A DNA stretch of 64,000 nucleotides. It comes from Clostridia bacterium. Lineage in GTDB: Bacteria; Bacillota; Clostridia; Oscillospirales; Acutalibacteraceae. The notes under the pieces were generated by a model. It was given only the letters and a program-made list of their open reading frames with translations, was not told where the DNA came from and ran no database searches. Position 1 is the stretch's first letter. Each line of letters opens with the position of its first letter. Positions 43,678 to 52,128 of the stretch are shown piece after piece. Made by a program: the position numbers and the translations under genes. Location of the stretch: the NCBI GenBank assembly GCA_017397845.1, contig JAFQHU010000016.1:18566-82565 (forward strand). The letters are read 5' to 3'.

Positions 43678-45117
43678 TTATTTGCAAATAATTTTATCGG
43701 TTTCAATTATATAGTGGAGAAGTATTCTTACAGCGGTGAAAAAGCCTTCAATATCAATTCTTTCGTCACGCTGATGAGGTCCGCCGTGACCTTCGGGCAT
43801 TTGCAGAATCCGATCTCTCCTGTCAGTTAAAATGACGCTTGTACCGAGGGAGAAAGCGTTTTTCAGCTTTCGCGCATAAGTGCCGCCTGACATAAGAACT
43901 GATTTATGATATTCTCCTGTAATTTCAGCAAAGATATTTTCAAGAACTCCGGGGATCTTACTGTCCTTATCGATGGAAAAGCCGGGACTGTTATCCTTGT
44001 AAACGACCTCAAAGCCGAGCTTATCGAGTGCTTCGGCAGAATTTTTTTCCAAAACAGAGGCATCCTGAGTGTCTCCGTAGCGGATATCGAAAGAAAGCAT
44101 GAGCTTTTTATCTTCGATTTTAACCATACCGTTGGTACAGGTTGTTTTACCGAAATTGACATCCTCGTGAAGAATATCAAGACCTTTTCCGTAATAACAT
44201 GAAAGAGCCTGTACAGCGTTTCTAAGTATATCACGGTCACCGACACAAATATTCTCACATTCGCAAAGAGATTTGAAAAGTGTAAGTGCGGCATTTTCCG
44301 AGCCTTCGGGAATACTTGCATGCTTTGAGATGCCCTTGGCAAGAAGCTTTATAATGTCGCCGTCAGCGGTTACGGTAATTTTTTCGTTTCCGTCAAGCTC
44401 AGCTTTGAGCTCACTGTAAAGAGCTTCACTGTATTCGATTTCCGCCTCGATTTTATCAAGCACGATATTAAAAGCCTCACCTGCTGTTATTTTTTTTATC
44501 TGCTTAAGCGGTGCCTTGCTTTTTGCCCACAAATGGCATATCCCCTTTTCCCCCGTACTGCACGGAAAATCCGCATCGGGAACGAAAGAGACATCGGGAA
44601 TATTATGCTGTTCAAGATATGCCGACATGTCCTTCATTCCGCATTCCTCATCGGAGCCGACGAAGGCTTCAAGTCTGCTGCCGAGCTTTATTTCATTATC
44701 CTTTAAAAATTTCATTATACAAAGGGAAGCGATAATACCCGATTTATTATCCTCCGCACCTCTGCCGATAAGACTGCCGTCCTTTATAACGGGATTAAAG
44801 GGCTCAGTAAAAAGCCAACCGTCACCTACGGGAACCACATCACTGTGGCTGAAAAGTCCTATGGTTTTTTCACCGTCACCGTAATGAGCGAGAGCGTAAC
44901 CGCCTTCGTCATAAACTTTACTCTCTATACCCTCGTCCGAAAAAAGAGATGCGGCATAATTAAGCGCTTTGGCACATTCGACACCAAAAGGTGCCTTTTC
45001 TGATTTTTCTGAGGTTACGGAAGGAATTCTGACAAGCTCAATCCATTTTTCTGTCATTTCATCCCTGTTCTTTTCCAACCACTGTGTAAACAGGGTGTCG
45101 ATGTTTTTATCAATCAT
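43678..45117 (-). CDS. M20 family dipeptidase (PepV/CPG2-like)
   Basis: This zinc metallopeptidase has 479 residues. It shows the M20 metal-site blocks 'IGLFSHSDVVPVGDGW' near 87-102, 'IGRGAEDNKSG' near 115 and 'FVGSDEECGMKDM' near 148-160. A dimerisation domain lies in the middle, and a late 'MSGGTYARKL' and 'MPEGHGGPHQRDERI' supply the remaining ligand. Length and motifs are those of PepV-type dipeptidases. It lies next to the opp importer, so it may degrade imported peptides, though it has its own unit. Confidence 0.9.
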   Translation of the reverse strand: MIDKNIDTLFTQWLEKNRDEMTEKWIELVRIPSVTSEKSEKAPFGVECAKALNYAASLFSDEGIESKVYDEGGYALAHYGDGEKTIGLFSHSDVVPVGDGWLFTEPFNPVIKDGSLIGRGAEDNKSGIIASLCIMKFLKDNEIKLGSRLEAFVGSDEECGMKDMSAYLEQHNIPDVSFVPDADFPCSTGEKGICHLWAKSKAPLKQIKKITAGEAFNIVLDKIEAEIEYSEALYSELKAELDGNEKITVTADGDIIKLLAKGISKHASIPEGSENAALTLFKSLCECENICVGDRDILRNAVQALSCYYGKGLDILHEDVNFGKTTCTNGMVKIEDKKLMLSFDIRYGDTQDASVLEKNSAEALDKLGFEVVYKDNSPGFSIDKDSKIPGVLENIFAEITGEYHKSVLMSGGTYARKLKNAFSLGTSVILTDRRDRILQMPEGHGGPHQRDERIDIEGFFTAVRILLHYIIETDKIICK

Positions 45118-45177
45118 TATGAACAGCCTTTCTGTATTAATCTTTTATTAATTTAACTCATTAAAGTTATAAATTAT

Positions 45178-45209
45178 AAAAAATACTCTAAGGTAAATTA
45201 GAGTATTTT
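45178..45209. terminator. Terminator downstream of the MATE gene
   Basis: AAAATACTCTA pairs with TAGAGTATTTT around an 8-base loop, with A/T runs on both sides. It ends the MATE transcript before the peptidase gene. Confidence 0.8.
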
Positions 45210-45263
45210 CTATATCAAAACAAAGAAATTATAGCATATTTTATGATATATTGCAAGTGTAAA

Positions 45264-46643
45264 TTATCGGCTCTGCTTCCGTTTTTTGTCAATTACCTTT
45301 ACCTTTATCACCATGTAACATAAAAGCTGAACAGACATGGTTAATATCCAGCTTATGGGATAAGAATAATATATCGACTCGATGTTGTGATATTCCGGCT
45401 GTGAAAAGATACAGAAAATCCAAAATACACGGAAAACACATATACCGAATACAGACACTATCATCGGCACCACAGAGTAACCAAGACCTCTTATGGCACC
45501 GACCACAACATCCATCATACCCGCCAGAAAATAAGCTGTGGCAATAATTGTAAGTCTCTTAACACCCGCAGCGACAACATCTGCACTGTTAGTATAAAGG
45601 TCAATAAGACCGTAGGAGAACACATTGTAAATCACGGCAAAAACAAGTCCTGTTATAAAAACATAAATAAGTGAGGTGGTGAGTACCTTACCGAGACGGT
45701 CATATTTCCCCGCACCCTTATTCTGACCCGTGAAAGCCACAGCCGCCTGATGAAATGCGTTCATGGCGGTAAAGGCAAAGCCCTCCACATTGGCTGAAGC
45801 GGAATTGCCTGCGATTACGATTTTTCCGAAGGAATTAACCGAAGACTGAATAAGCAGATTCGAAATCGAGAAAAGCATGCCCTGCAGACCTGCCGGAAGA
45901 CCTATCTGAGCAATTCTTGCAAGCTTATGTCTGTCTATTTTCAATTCCTTAAAGGAAAGCCTGATGGCACTTTTTTCTTTCATAAGAGTAATTACCACCA
46001 ACGCTGCGGAAACCACCTGAGAAATCACCGTGGCAAGACCGACACCGAACACACCCCAATTAAAAACGATGACAAAAATGAGATTAAGAACCACATTGAC
46101 TATACCCGAAGCAGTCAGGAAATAAAGCGAACGTTGTGTATCTCCGACGGCACGGAGAACAGCACTGCCGAAATTATACACCATAACGGCTATCATACCC
46201 GAAAAATATGTACGAAGATAAATAACGGAAAGGTCGATAACATCGTCGGGCACCTTCATCATACGAAGTATCTGCGGAGCAAAAACTATACCCGCGACAG
46301 TCAGAAAAATACCGCTTACGACACTTAATGCCATGGCAGTATGCACCGTGGTTTTCACCTCGTCAGCCTTTCCGGCACCGTAGTAATTGGCGGTGAGAAC
46401 ATTTACACCCACGGAAAGACCGATAAACAGATTTGTCATAAGATTTATCAATGTGGTGGTGGCTCCTACGGCGGCGAGAGACTCATCGCCGGCAAAATTA
46501 CCCACGACAATAATATCAGCCGCATTAAACAAAAGCTGTAATATACCCGAAAGCATAAGCGGCAAGGCAAAACGGAGCATCTTTTTAAAAATTGATCCGC
46601 TGCACATATCCATTGAATATTTACCCTTTAAGGCTTCAGACAT
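45264..46643 (-). CDS. MATE family efflux transporter
   Basis: This 12-helix antiporter of the MATE family exports drugs or metabolites against Na+ or H+. The 459-residue product has 'FALPLMLSGILQLLFNAADIIVVGNFAGDESLAAVGATTTLINL' near 20-65. The internal repeat 'LPAGLQGMLFSISNLLIQSSVNSFG' is near 245-270, and twofold symmetry is clear. The start is ATG 46643 behind GAAAGAGGG; the upstream in-frame codon is TTG. The substrate is unknown. Confidence 0.92.
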   Translation of the reverse strand: MSEALKGKYSMDMCSGSIFKKMLRFALPLMLSGILQLLFNAADIIVVGNFAGDESLAAVGATTTLINLMTNLFIGLSVGVNVLTANYYGAGKADEVKTTVHTAMALSVVSGIFLTVAGIVFAPQILRMMKVPDDVIDLSVIYLRTYFSGMIAVMVYNFGSAVLRAVGDTQRSLYFLTASGIVNVVLNLIFVIVFNWGVFGVGLATVISQVVSAALVVITLMKEKSAIRLSFKELKIDRHKLARIAQIGLPAGLQGMLFSISNLLIQSSVNSFGKIVIAGNSASANVEGFAFTAMNAFHQAAVAFTGQNKGAGKYDRLGKVLTTSLIYVFITGLVFAVIYNVFSYGLIDLYTNSADVVAAGVKRLTIIATAYFLAGMMDVVVGAIRGLGYSVVPMIVSVFGICVFRVFWIFCIFSQPEYHNIESIYYSYPISWILTMSVQLLCYMVIKVKVIDKKRKQSR

Positions 46644-46667
46644 TTTAATACCCTCTTTCAAAAGGAT

Positions 46668-46696
46668 ATTTTATCACGATTAATTATGTAAGTAAA
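46668..46696 (-). promoter_or_regulatory. MATE gene promoter
   Basis: On the minus strand TTTACT (46691-46696) and TAAAAT (46668-46673) are 17 bases apart with TGA before the -10. Confidence 0.65.
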
Positions 46697-46704
46697 GATT
46701 TTTC

Positions 46705-46733
46705 TTGACATATTTTAAGAAGAAAATTATAAT
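46705..46733 (+). promoter_or_regulatory. Promoter of the beta-hydroxyacid dehydrogenase gene
   Basis: A perfect TTGACA (46705-46710) and perfect TATAAT (46728-46733) are 17 bases apart, 29 bases before the start codon. Confidence 0.9.
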
Positions 46734-46762
46734 ATTTTCATAAATTTACGGAGGTAACATAA

Positions 46763-47620
46763 ATGAAAATAGGTTTTATCGGCTTGGGCATTATGGGTGA
46801 ATCAATGTGCGAAAATATAGTAAAAAAGCACAATGATACCGTTTATTGCAACGACCACAAGCAAAGTCAGATTGATAAATTAGCTTCTTTCGGCGCAGTA
46901 GGCTGTGACACGAATATTCAGGTAGCAGAAAAAGCGGATATCATCATTACGATGATACCCACCTCAAAGCACGTAAAAGAGGCATATACACAAATGCTCC
47001 CCTTTCTGTCCGAAGGCAAAATTTGCATTGATATGAGCACTATCGAGCCCGACAAATCCGTAGAGGTGGCAAATATGGTCAAAGCCAACGGTGCACAGTT
47101 TGCCGATTGCCCCGTCGTACGCTCAAAAGCTGACGCTATCGCAGGAACCTTAGGTGTTCTTGCCGGATGTGAAAAGGAAGTTTTCGATATCATAGAGCCC
47201 ATTCTTTCCTATATGGGAAGCAAGGTAATTTATATGGGCGGAAACGGAATGGGTCTTGCCGCCAAAATATGCCATAACACCCTCGTGGCACAGATACAGA
47301 ACGGTGTAAACGAAACCCTCAATCTGGCTCAGAAGCTCGGTATTTCCATCGATAATTTCGCAGATGCAGTTGCCGCAGGCGGTGCACAGAATTTTTATAT
47401 GAATGCTCAGAGAGAAAAACTGAAGAACGAAGATTGGACTACCGCCTTTTCCCTGGAAAACATGTGCAAGGATATTACAATCTGCTCACATATAAGTGAG
47501 GAAATGGATTTCGATATGCCCGGAATGAGAGCCGCCAAGGCCGCCATAGATAAGGCTATGGAAAGAGGATGGGGCAAGGAAGATTTCCGCCAAACCTACA
47601 GAATTGTCAGAGGAGACTGA
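46763..47620 (+). CDS. NAD(P)-dependent beta-hydroxyacid dehydrogenase (HIBADH/GarR-like)
   Basis: The 285-residue product is of the 3-hydroxyisobutyrate/tartronate-semialdehyde reductase family. It has the nucleotide loop 'GFIGLGIMGESMCENIVK' at 4-21 and 'DMSTIEPDKSVEVA' near 92. The substrate motif is 'FADCPVVRSKADAIAGTL' near 113, where family members read 'DAPVSGG'. The catalytic lysine is in 'GMGLAAKICHN' near 170. The 'PVVRSK' variant of the normal 'PVSGG' loop means the substrate is uncertain. It is a single-gene unit with an excellent promoter. Confidence 0.88.
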   Translation: MKIGFIGLGIMGESMCENIVKKHNDTVYCNDHKQSQIDKLASFGAVGCDTNIQVAEKADIIITMIPTSKHVKEAYTQMLPFLSEGKICIDMSTIEPDKSVEVANMVKANGAQFADCPVVRSKADAIAGTLGVLAGCEKEVFDIIEPILSYMGSKVIYMGGNGMGLAAKICHNTLVAQIQNGVNETLNLAQKLGISIDNFADAVAAGGAQNFYMNAQREKLKNEDWTTAFSLENMCKDITICSHISEEMDFDMPGMRAAKAAIDKAMERGWGKEDFRQTYRIVRGD

Positions 47621-47621
47621 T

Positions 47622-47736
47622 ACCTCTCCGTCAGCCTAACGGCTGCCACCTTTCCCTCCGGGAGACAGGCACCCTTTTGTCCGTTCCGTTGTCACGGACA
47701 TTTCCCCTCACAGGGGAATTACCTTTCAGGAGAGGC
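47622..47736. repeat. 115-bp dispersed repeat, copy B
   Basis: This copy starts 2 bases after the stop of the dehydrogenase gene, just as copy A (403-517) lies in the 3' region of rimO. The match is 110 of 115 bases. The rest of the gap to 47938 holds an ACTGCC/GGCAGT hairpin near 47798-47832 and a terminator, and no gene. Confidence 0.85.
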
Positions 47737-47907
47737 CAGAGTAATGACAAACCCCTTCTTGAAATTAGGGTTCGTCAAAACAACTAAATAAAGAGAAAAA
47801 CTGCCGTGATTTTACTGAATTTCAAGGCAGTTTCGTGTTATTTTATTAATTTTATTTATGCAATTTGACAAGCCATTATTTTTATGTTGACTTTGTCAGC
47901 AGTCTGA

Positions 47908-47935
47908 CCTCTCCTTTCAGGAGAGGCTTTTTCTT
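47908..47935 (+). terminator. Terminator made of the short CCTCTCCTTTCAGGAGAGG element
   Basis: A perfect 8-bp stem (47908-47915 with 47919-47926) around TTC is followed by CTTTTTCTTT. The stem is the same motif that ends the 115-bp repeat and recurs at 62991-63009. Confidence 0.75.
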
Positions 47936-47938
47936 TAT

Positions 47939-48424
47939 TTATTCCTCTACTCTCACCCCATCTATATGAATAAATCGGGCTACGTCATAATCATAGGAAG
48001 AAAGCGGACGGTCAAAGGCGTCATTTGAATGGGATGCTATGAGAATTTCGGGATAAAGTGCTGTGACTATTACGCTATGATAAAAGTCTCCGTCTGCCTT
48101 TCCGAGCTGTACCACATCGCCGATTTCAATTTCTCTCTCCCCTACCTCTTTGCCATAGGGACCGACGCCCTCATTAGAAGTTAGAAAATTATAAAGATAT
48201 TCCACACCTGTCCAGGAAGCCGTACGGTTCGAAGCAGAAAGATAATACCATCCGTAAACAGGAGTAAAATTCATCACACCGCTTCCTGCATAAAGACATT
48301 GAGATACAAAATTAGTGCAGTCACCGCCTATTTCACTGAAATCTAAAAAACGCGGATTTCGTCTGAACGCCCACTCACGGGCATAATCGATTGCCGCCTG
48401 ACGGTCATAAGGAATTACAGGCAT
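47939..48424 (-). CDS. Amidase-domain protein (Amidase_6-like), cysteine type
   Basis: The 161-residue product has 'IPYDRQAAIDYAREWAFRRNPRFLDFSEIGGDCTNFVSQCLYAGSG', the start of the Amidase_6 (NlpC/P60-related) domain with nucleophile Cys in 'DCTNFVSQ' near 39. The partner histidine is in 'DFYHSVIVTA' near 114. Family members often sit in sporulation or wall-related proteins. There is no signal peptide, so it may work in the mother cell or leave by another route. The start is ATG 48424 behind GGGGTGAT. Confidence 0.8.
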   Translation of the reverse strand: MPVIPYDRQAAIDYAREWAFRRNPRFLDFSEIGGDCTNFVSQCLYAGSGVMNFTPVYGWYYLSASNRTASWTGVEYLYNFLTSNEGVGPYGKEVGEREIEIGDVVQLGKADGDFYHSVIVTALYPEILIASHSNDAFDRPLSSYDYDVARFIHIDGVRVEE

Positions 48425-48503
48425 AATATCACCCCTGTATATTATATGCAAATACATAAAAATGTGAGAAAGAGGATGTAGATTTCGCCGACGTCCCCTT
48501 TAT

Positions 48504-49181
48504 TTACATATTCACATAAGTAGGATCAAAATACTCCTGACTGAAATCAGTATCCGGATAATTACTGTAATAATCCTTCTTTTCGCTCTTCTTCAGCTTT
48601 TTGATTTTATATAAGCTGTACTTGGAAGATATTGTGCCAAGGATTGATGATACTCTTTTTTCACTTAACATTCCTAAGCTTGCAAGCAGCTCCATGGGCA
48701 CAATAAAAATACCCGTAAAAGGACCTGTAAAAGCTAATATCATAGAGGTAAGAACAATGATATTACGTGTTTTTTCCTTTACTCCCTCACCTTTATCAAT
48801 AGCCGTTGCAACAAGATTAACATACTCATCAATGCAGGTTGTATACGCAGCCTCTGATATACTTTTATAGTCACCGTCAAGATATTCCTTCATAGCAACA
48901 ATGCATTTGAATTTAATGCCGCACTCACCCAAATCAACGGGCTCAAGGGTATGTGAACAAATTTCTTCATCTTCAGGAATTTTATCATAAGTAATACTTT
49001 TATTATTTTCAAAAAACAACACAGCACGAATACATTTTTCAACAGCGTCTCTTTTGTCAGGCAGTTTGGTTTTATGCTGCTCTGTTATTTCTTCAAGCAA
49101 CAGTCTGATATCTGTATCTGTGGATAACACAAAGTATAACATGTCATCTTTTTTACTGTGGAAAACTGACCTTCTTTTCAT
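48504..49181 (-). CDS. Membrane-associated protein of unknown function
   Basis: The 225 residues comprise a soluble N-terminal part of about 135 residues rich in Glu and Lys, with Cys at several positions. A hydrophobic stretch at about 140-170 ('IIVLTSMILAFTGPFTGIFIVPMELLASLG') follows, then a basic linker and a Tyr/Asp-rich tail. I recognise no family. It has a plausible start at 49181. The gene to its right is an esterase in a different unit, so context gives no hint. Confidence 0.6.
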   Translation of the reverse strand: MKRRSVFHSKKDDMLYFVLSTDTDIRLLLEEITEQHKTKLPDKRDAVEKCIRAVLFFENNKSITYDKIPEDEEICSHTLEPVDLGECGIKFKCIVAMKEYLDGDYKSISEAAYTTCIDEYVNLVATAIDKGEGVKEKTRNIIVLTSMILAFTGPFTGIFIVPMELLASLGMLSEKRVSSILGTISSKYSLYKIKKLKKSEKKDYYSNYPDTDFSQEYFDPTYVNM

Positions 49182-49228
49182 AACATCACCTTTCTTTAAA
49201 GCTTACAGCTTTAATCGCACTGCTGAAT

Positions 49229-50539
49229 TTATTCCCCTACAGGCTTGGTTGTAAGAGTAGTGATAATGAGCTTTTTCATATTAACCTTTCCCTGATAGGT
49301 CATACTGTCACCGAAGCTCATTACAGTTTTACTGTCCGTACATTTCTCCCATAAAGGAAGTCCTTCACCGTTCGGATTACCGTTTTTTACGAAATTACAG
49401 AGATAAGACGTCATTCCATCACTTAAAAAGAAATCCTTTTTCTCCATCGGCCGCCAGCAATTTTTCAGTGTACCGAACCAATACCACAGGTCACTGCTGT
49501 GCCAGGCACCCTTATCATCACCGGGAAGCATACGTGAGAAGTGCCACATATATGCTCCGTTTTTCTTTGCCCATCTCTTTGTAAGGGAATAAAGAACGGC
49601 AGGAGCCATATCGTGACTGGTGGAGCCGACCATATAGGGAATGCTCTTTATCTCAGGTTTATCTTTAATCAGAATACCGTCTTTCACGGGAACGGCAGAC
49701 ATAGCCGAGCCCTTTGCCTTTTTCCATTCACGGAAAAGTATTTCGGGTGGAACATTTCTGAATTCTTCCAAATTTTTCGCACCCGTATTTTTCATAACCT
49801 CTTTCCAGAAGTCATATTTCTTTTCGGGATCAGCCGTCATAAACGAACCCATTCCTACACCGCTTGACATTACGGCTGAACGGAAAAGTCCGTCGGTATA
49901 ATCGCTCTGACAAAGATGCTGCACGCTCATGGCACCTGCACTCTGCCCCATAATTGTTATTTTATCTCCGTCACCGCCAAAGGCCGGAATGTTGGCTTTG
50001 ACCCATTTTATGGCGGCAATCTGATCATAAAGACCGTAATTACCCGTGTGCCCCGCTTCTGCTTTCAGTTCGGGAAGGCAAAGGAAGCCCATGGGTCCGA
50101 GCCGGTAATTCACAGTTACGGATATAACGCCTTTTTTCGCCCATACGGGGCCGTCAAAGTGCTTTTCGTGACCGCAGCCTCCCGTAAAACCGCCGCCATG
50201 GATATAAACTAAAACGGGAAGCTTACTGTCAGGTGTAGCATCTCCGGGGGTGCGGATGTTAAGAAAAAGGCAGTCTTCGTCATAGGTGTAGGTTTCACCT
50301 TTTCGAAATTCGTTATAGTAAAATACCTTGCCGGGATTTTCTTCCTCGTTATAAAAGGATCTCGGCTGATAAGAGCAATTGCCGTAGGCGGTGGCATCAT
50401 AGACACCCTCCCACTCAGTAACTATCTCAGGATAAGCCCATCTTTTACCCGTGGCATAACGTATACCTTTGAAATCGATTATCCCCTCTGAGGCGATACC
50501 TTTGATTTCTCCGCATGGAGTAGAAATAATTCTGTACAT
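49229..50539 (-). CDS. Carboxylesterase type B
   Basis: The 436-residue alpha/beta-hydrolase has the oxyanion motif 'VYIHGGGFTGG' near 110. The nucleophile elbow 'GQSAGAMSVQHL' near 198-209 is the type-B esterase hallmark, and a catalytic histidine is in 'GAWHSSDLWYWFG' near 360. No signal peptide is visible, so it acts in the cytoplasm. It starts 3 bases after the sugar symporter gene. The pair may import an esterified glycoside and remove its acyl groups, which is inference from context. Confidence 0.9.
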   Translation of the reverse strand: MYRIISTPCGEIKGIASEGIIDFKGIRYATGKRWAYPEIVTEWEGVYDATAYGNCSYQPRSFYNEEENPGKVFYYNEFRKGETYTYDEDCLFLNIRTPGDATPDSKLPVLVYIHGGGFTGGCGHEKHFDGPVWAKKGVISVTVNYRLGPMGFLCLPELKAEAGHTGNYGLYDQIAAIKWVKANIPAFGGDGDKITIMGQSAGAMSVQHLCQSDYTDGLFRSAVMSSGVGMGSFMTADPEKKYDFWKEVMKNTGAKNLEEFRNVPPEILFREWKKAKGSAMSAVPVKDGILIKDKPEIKSIPYMVGSTSHDMAPAVLYSLTKRWAKKNGAYMWHFSRMLPGDDKGAWHSSDLWYWFGTLKNCWRPMEKKDFFLSDGMTSYLCNFVKNGNPNGEGLPLWEKCTDSKTVMSFGDSMTYQGKVNMKKLIITTLTTKPVGE

Positions 50540-50542
50540 AGC

Positions 50543-51943
50543 TTACTGTTCCTTTTGCGCTTTTTTGAAATCGTCGATTTTCTGTCTGGTTTCCGCGTCC
50601 ATTCTCCACAGGAATCTGAATGCCGCCCAGGAGCCGAGAACAAAAACACCCGGCAGAAGCACCGCTATAATTTTGATACCCGAAACGGTGGCGGCTGACT
50701 GAACCGTAAGTTCAGCATTATAGCCTATCCAACCGAGCATAAGAACAGCCGAGGAGTTGCCGATTGTCTGGCCTACACGGCGTGAAAGATTAAAGGTGCC
50801 GTAAATGGAGCCCTCAGTTCTTTTGCCCGTAATCATTTCGTTATAGTCGATAGCCTCACTGACCAAGCCCCACTGCATATAAATGGACACACTTGCAAGT
50901 CCCATGGCACAGTTGCTGACAATAATATGAATATAGGGATTGACATCCGTAACCATGTGTAATGCAAAAAGTCCGATATACAGTACAGAGCCCGAAATAA
51001 GACCGAAGCGGATAAATCTTTCGAGGCCGTACTTTTTGGCGAAGAAGGGACCGCCCAACAAGGTAACCATCATAAAGGGAGCGGAAACAATCATACCCTT
51101 TGAAACGAGAGTAAGGTCGCCGTAAACCACAGAGAAAAGATAATTGGTGAGAGTATTGCTCACATACTGCATGGTGCATATGCAAAGACCGTGAATACAC
51201 AGAGCAAGGAAAGGTCTGTTTACACGGAATACATTAAGAATATCCGTGACCTTTATGCTTTGCTGCGGCTGATTATCATTTACGGGAGCTGTTCGTTCTT
51301 CCGTTAAAGCATAATGACTCATACACATAACAAAGCCGATAGCGGCACAGATAGCGGCTCCGAAAGCGTAACCCTTTGAATTGGTTTGACCGTATTTTTC
51401 GATAAGCATTGGCATAAGCATCACGGGAACGGCATTACCTACAGCTGAACCGAAGCCGCGTGCCGAGGAAAGAGCGGCTCTGTCCTTATCATTGTCAGCC
51501 ATGGCCGAAAGAAGCGAGCCCATGGGGATATTGAACATGGTATATGCGCCCTCATAAAGTATTTTCAGCCCGAAAAGAACGCAAACGAGAGAAAGCCCCT
51601 CAAAAAGCGAAGGCACCGACCAAAGAGCAATAAAGCTGACACAAATAAGCGGTGCACTTTTCAGCAGCCAAGGACGGAATTTACCCTTAGAATTGTGCTT
51701 TTTAGCGAAAGCTTTATCCATAAAGGCACCCATAAGCGGATCATTGATAAAATCCCACACATTCCATATTACGAGCAGAACAGCCAATAAATCCGTATCC
51801 ACCTTCAGCGCATCGGTGCAGTACATGGCAAAGGTGCTGCCCATAATGGCAAAGGTCATACATCCGCCGGCATCACCGAGACCGTAACCGATTTTATGCT
51901 TCAGAGTAAGCCCTGATGCATTTTTTTCTTTAATTTCCGACAT
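50543..51943 (-). CDS. GPH-family sugar:cation symporter
   Basis: The 466-residue protein has 12 membrane segments and belongs to the glycoside-pentoside-hexuronide (MelB-like) family. It starts 'LTLKHKIGYGLGDAGGCMTFAIMGSTFAMYCTDAL', typical of the family. 'WDFINDPLMGAFMDKA' near 60-75 contains the acidic cation-site residues. 'GKFRPWLLKSAPLICVSF' is near 88. The driving ion, Na+ or H+, cannot be told. It is followed at once by an esterase gene. Confidence 0.92.
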   Translation of the reverse strand: MSEIKEKNASGLTLKHKIGYGLGDAGGCMTFAIMGSTFAMYCTDALKVDTDLLAVLLVIWNVWDFINDPLMGAFMDKAFAKKHNSKGKFRPWLLKSAPLICVSFIALWSVPSLFEGLSLVCVLFGLKILYEGAYTMFNIPMGSLLSAMADNDKDRAALSSARGFGSAVGNAVPVMLMPMLIEKYGQTNSKGYAFGAAICAAIGFVMCMSHYALTEERTAPVNDNQPQQSIKVTDILNVFRVNRPFLALCIHGLCICTMQYVSNTLTNYLFSVVYGDLTLVSKGMIVSAPFMMVTLLGGPFFAKKYGLERFIRFGLISGSVLYIGLFALHMVTDVNPYIHIIVSNCAMGLASVSIYMQWGLVSEAIDYNEMITGKRTEGSIYGTFNLSRRVGQTIGNSSAVLMLGWIGYNAELTVQSAATVSGIKIIAVLLPGVFVLGSWAAFRFLWRMDAETRQKIDDFKKAQKEQ

Positions 51944-51971
51944 TATGTTTCCTCCTTATTTTTATATATAC

Positions 51972-51999
51972 ATTATACCATCTTATACTCATTTTTCAA
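51972..51999 (-). promoter_or_regulatory. Promoter of the symporter-esterase operon
   Basis: On the minus strand TTGAAA (51994-51999) and a perfect TATAAT (51972-51977) are 16 bases apart, 28 bases before the start codon. Confidence 0.75.
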
Positions 52000-52016
52000 G
52001 GTATATAAAAGCTTTT

Positions 52017-52061
52017 AATATCGGACACACAATATATTTCATAAAAAACGTTTCCGATATT
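52017..52061. promoter_or_regulatory. Spaced perfect inverted repeat, candidate operator
   Basis: AATATCGGA (52017-52025) and TCCGATATT (52053-52061) are perfect 9-bp inverted repeats 27 bases apart. They lie between the divergent symporter and phosphoesterase promoters, just upstream of the symporter -35 box. They may bind one regulator for both genes. Confidence 0.5.
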
Positions 52062-52128
52062 GAAGTTTATTTTTTTATGTGTTATATTTTATTAAAGCCT
52101 TTAACTGCAAAAAAAGGAGAAAGCAATA

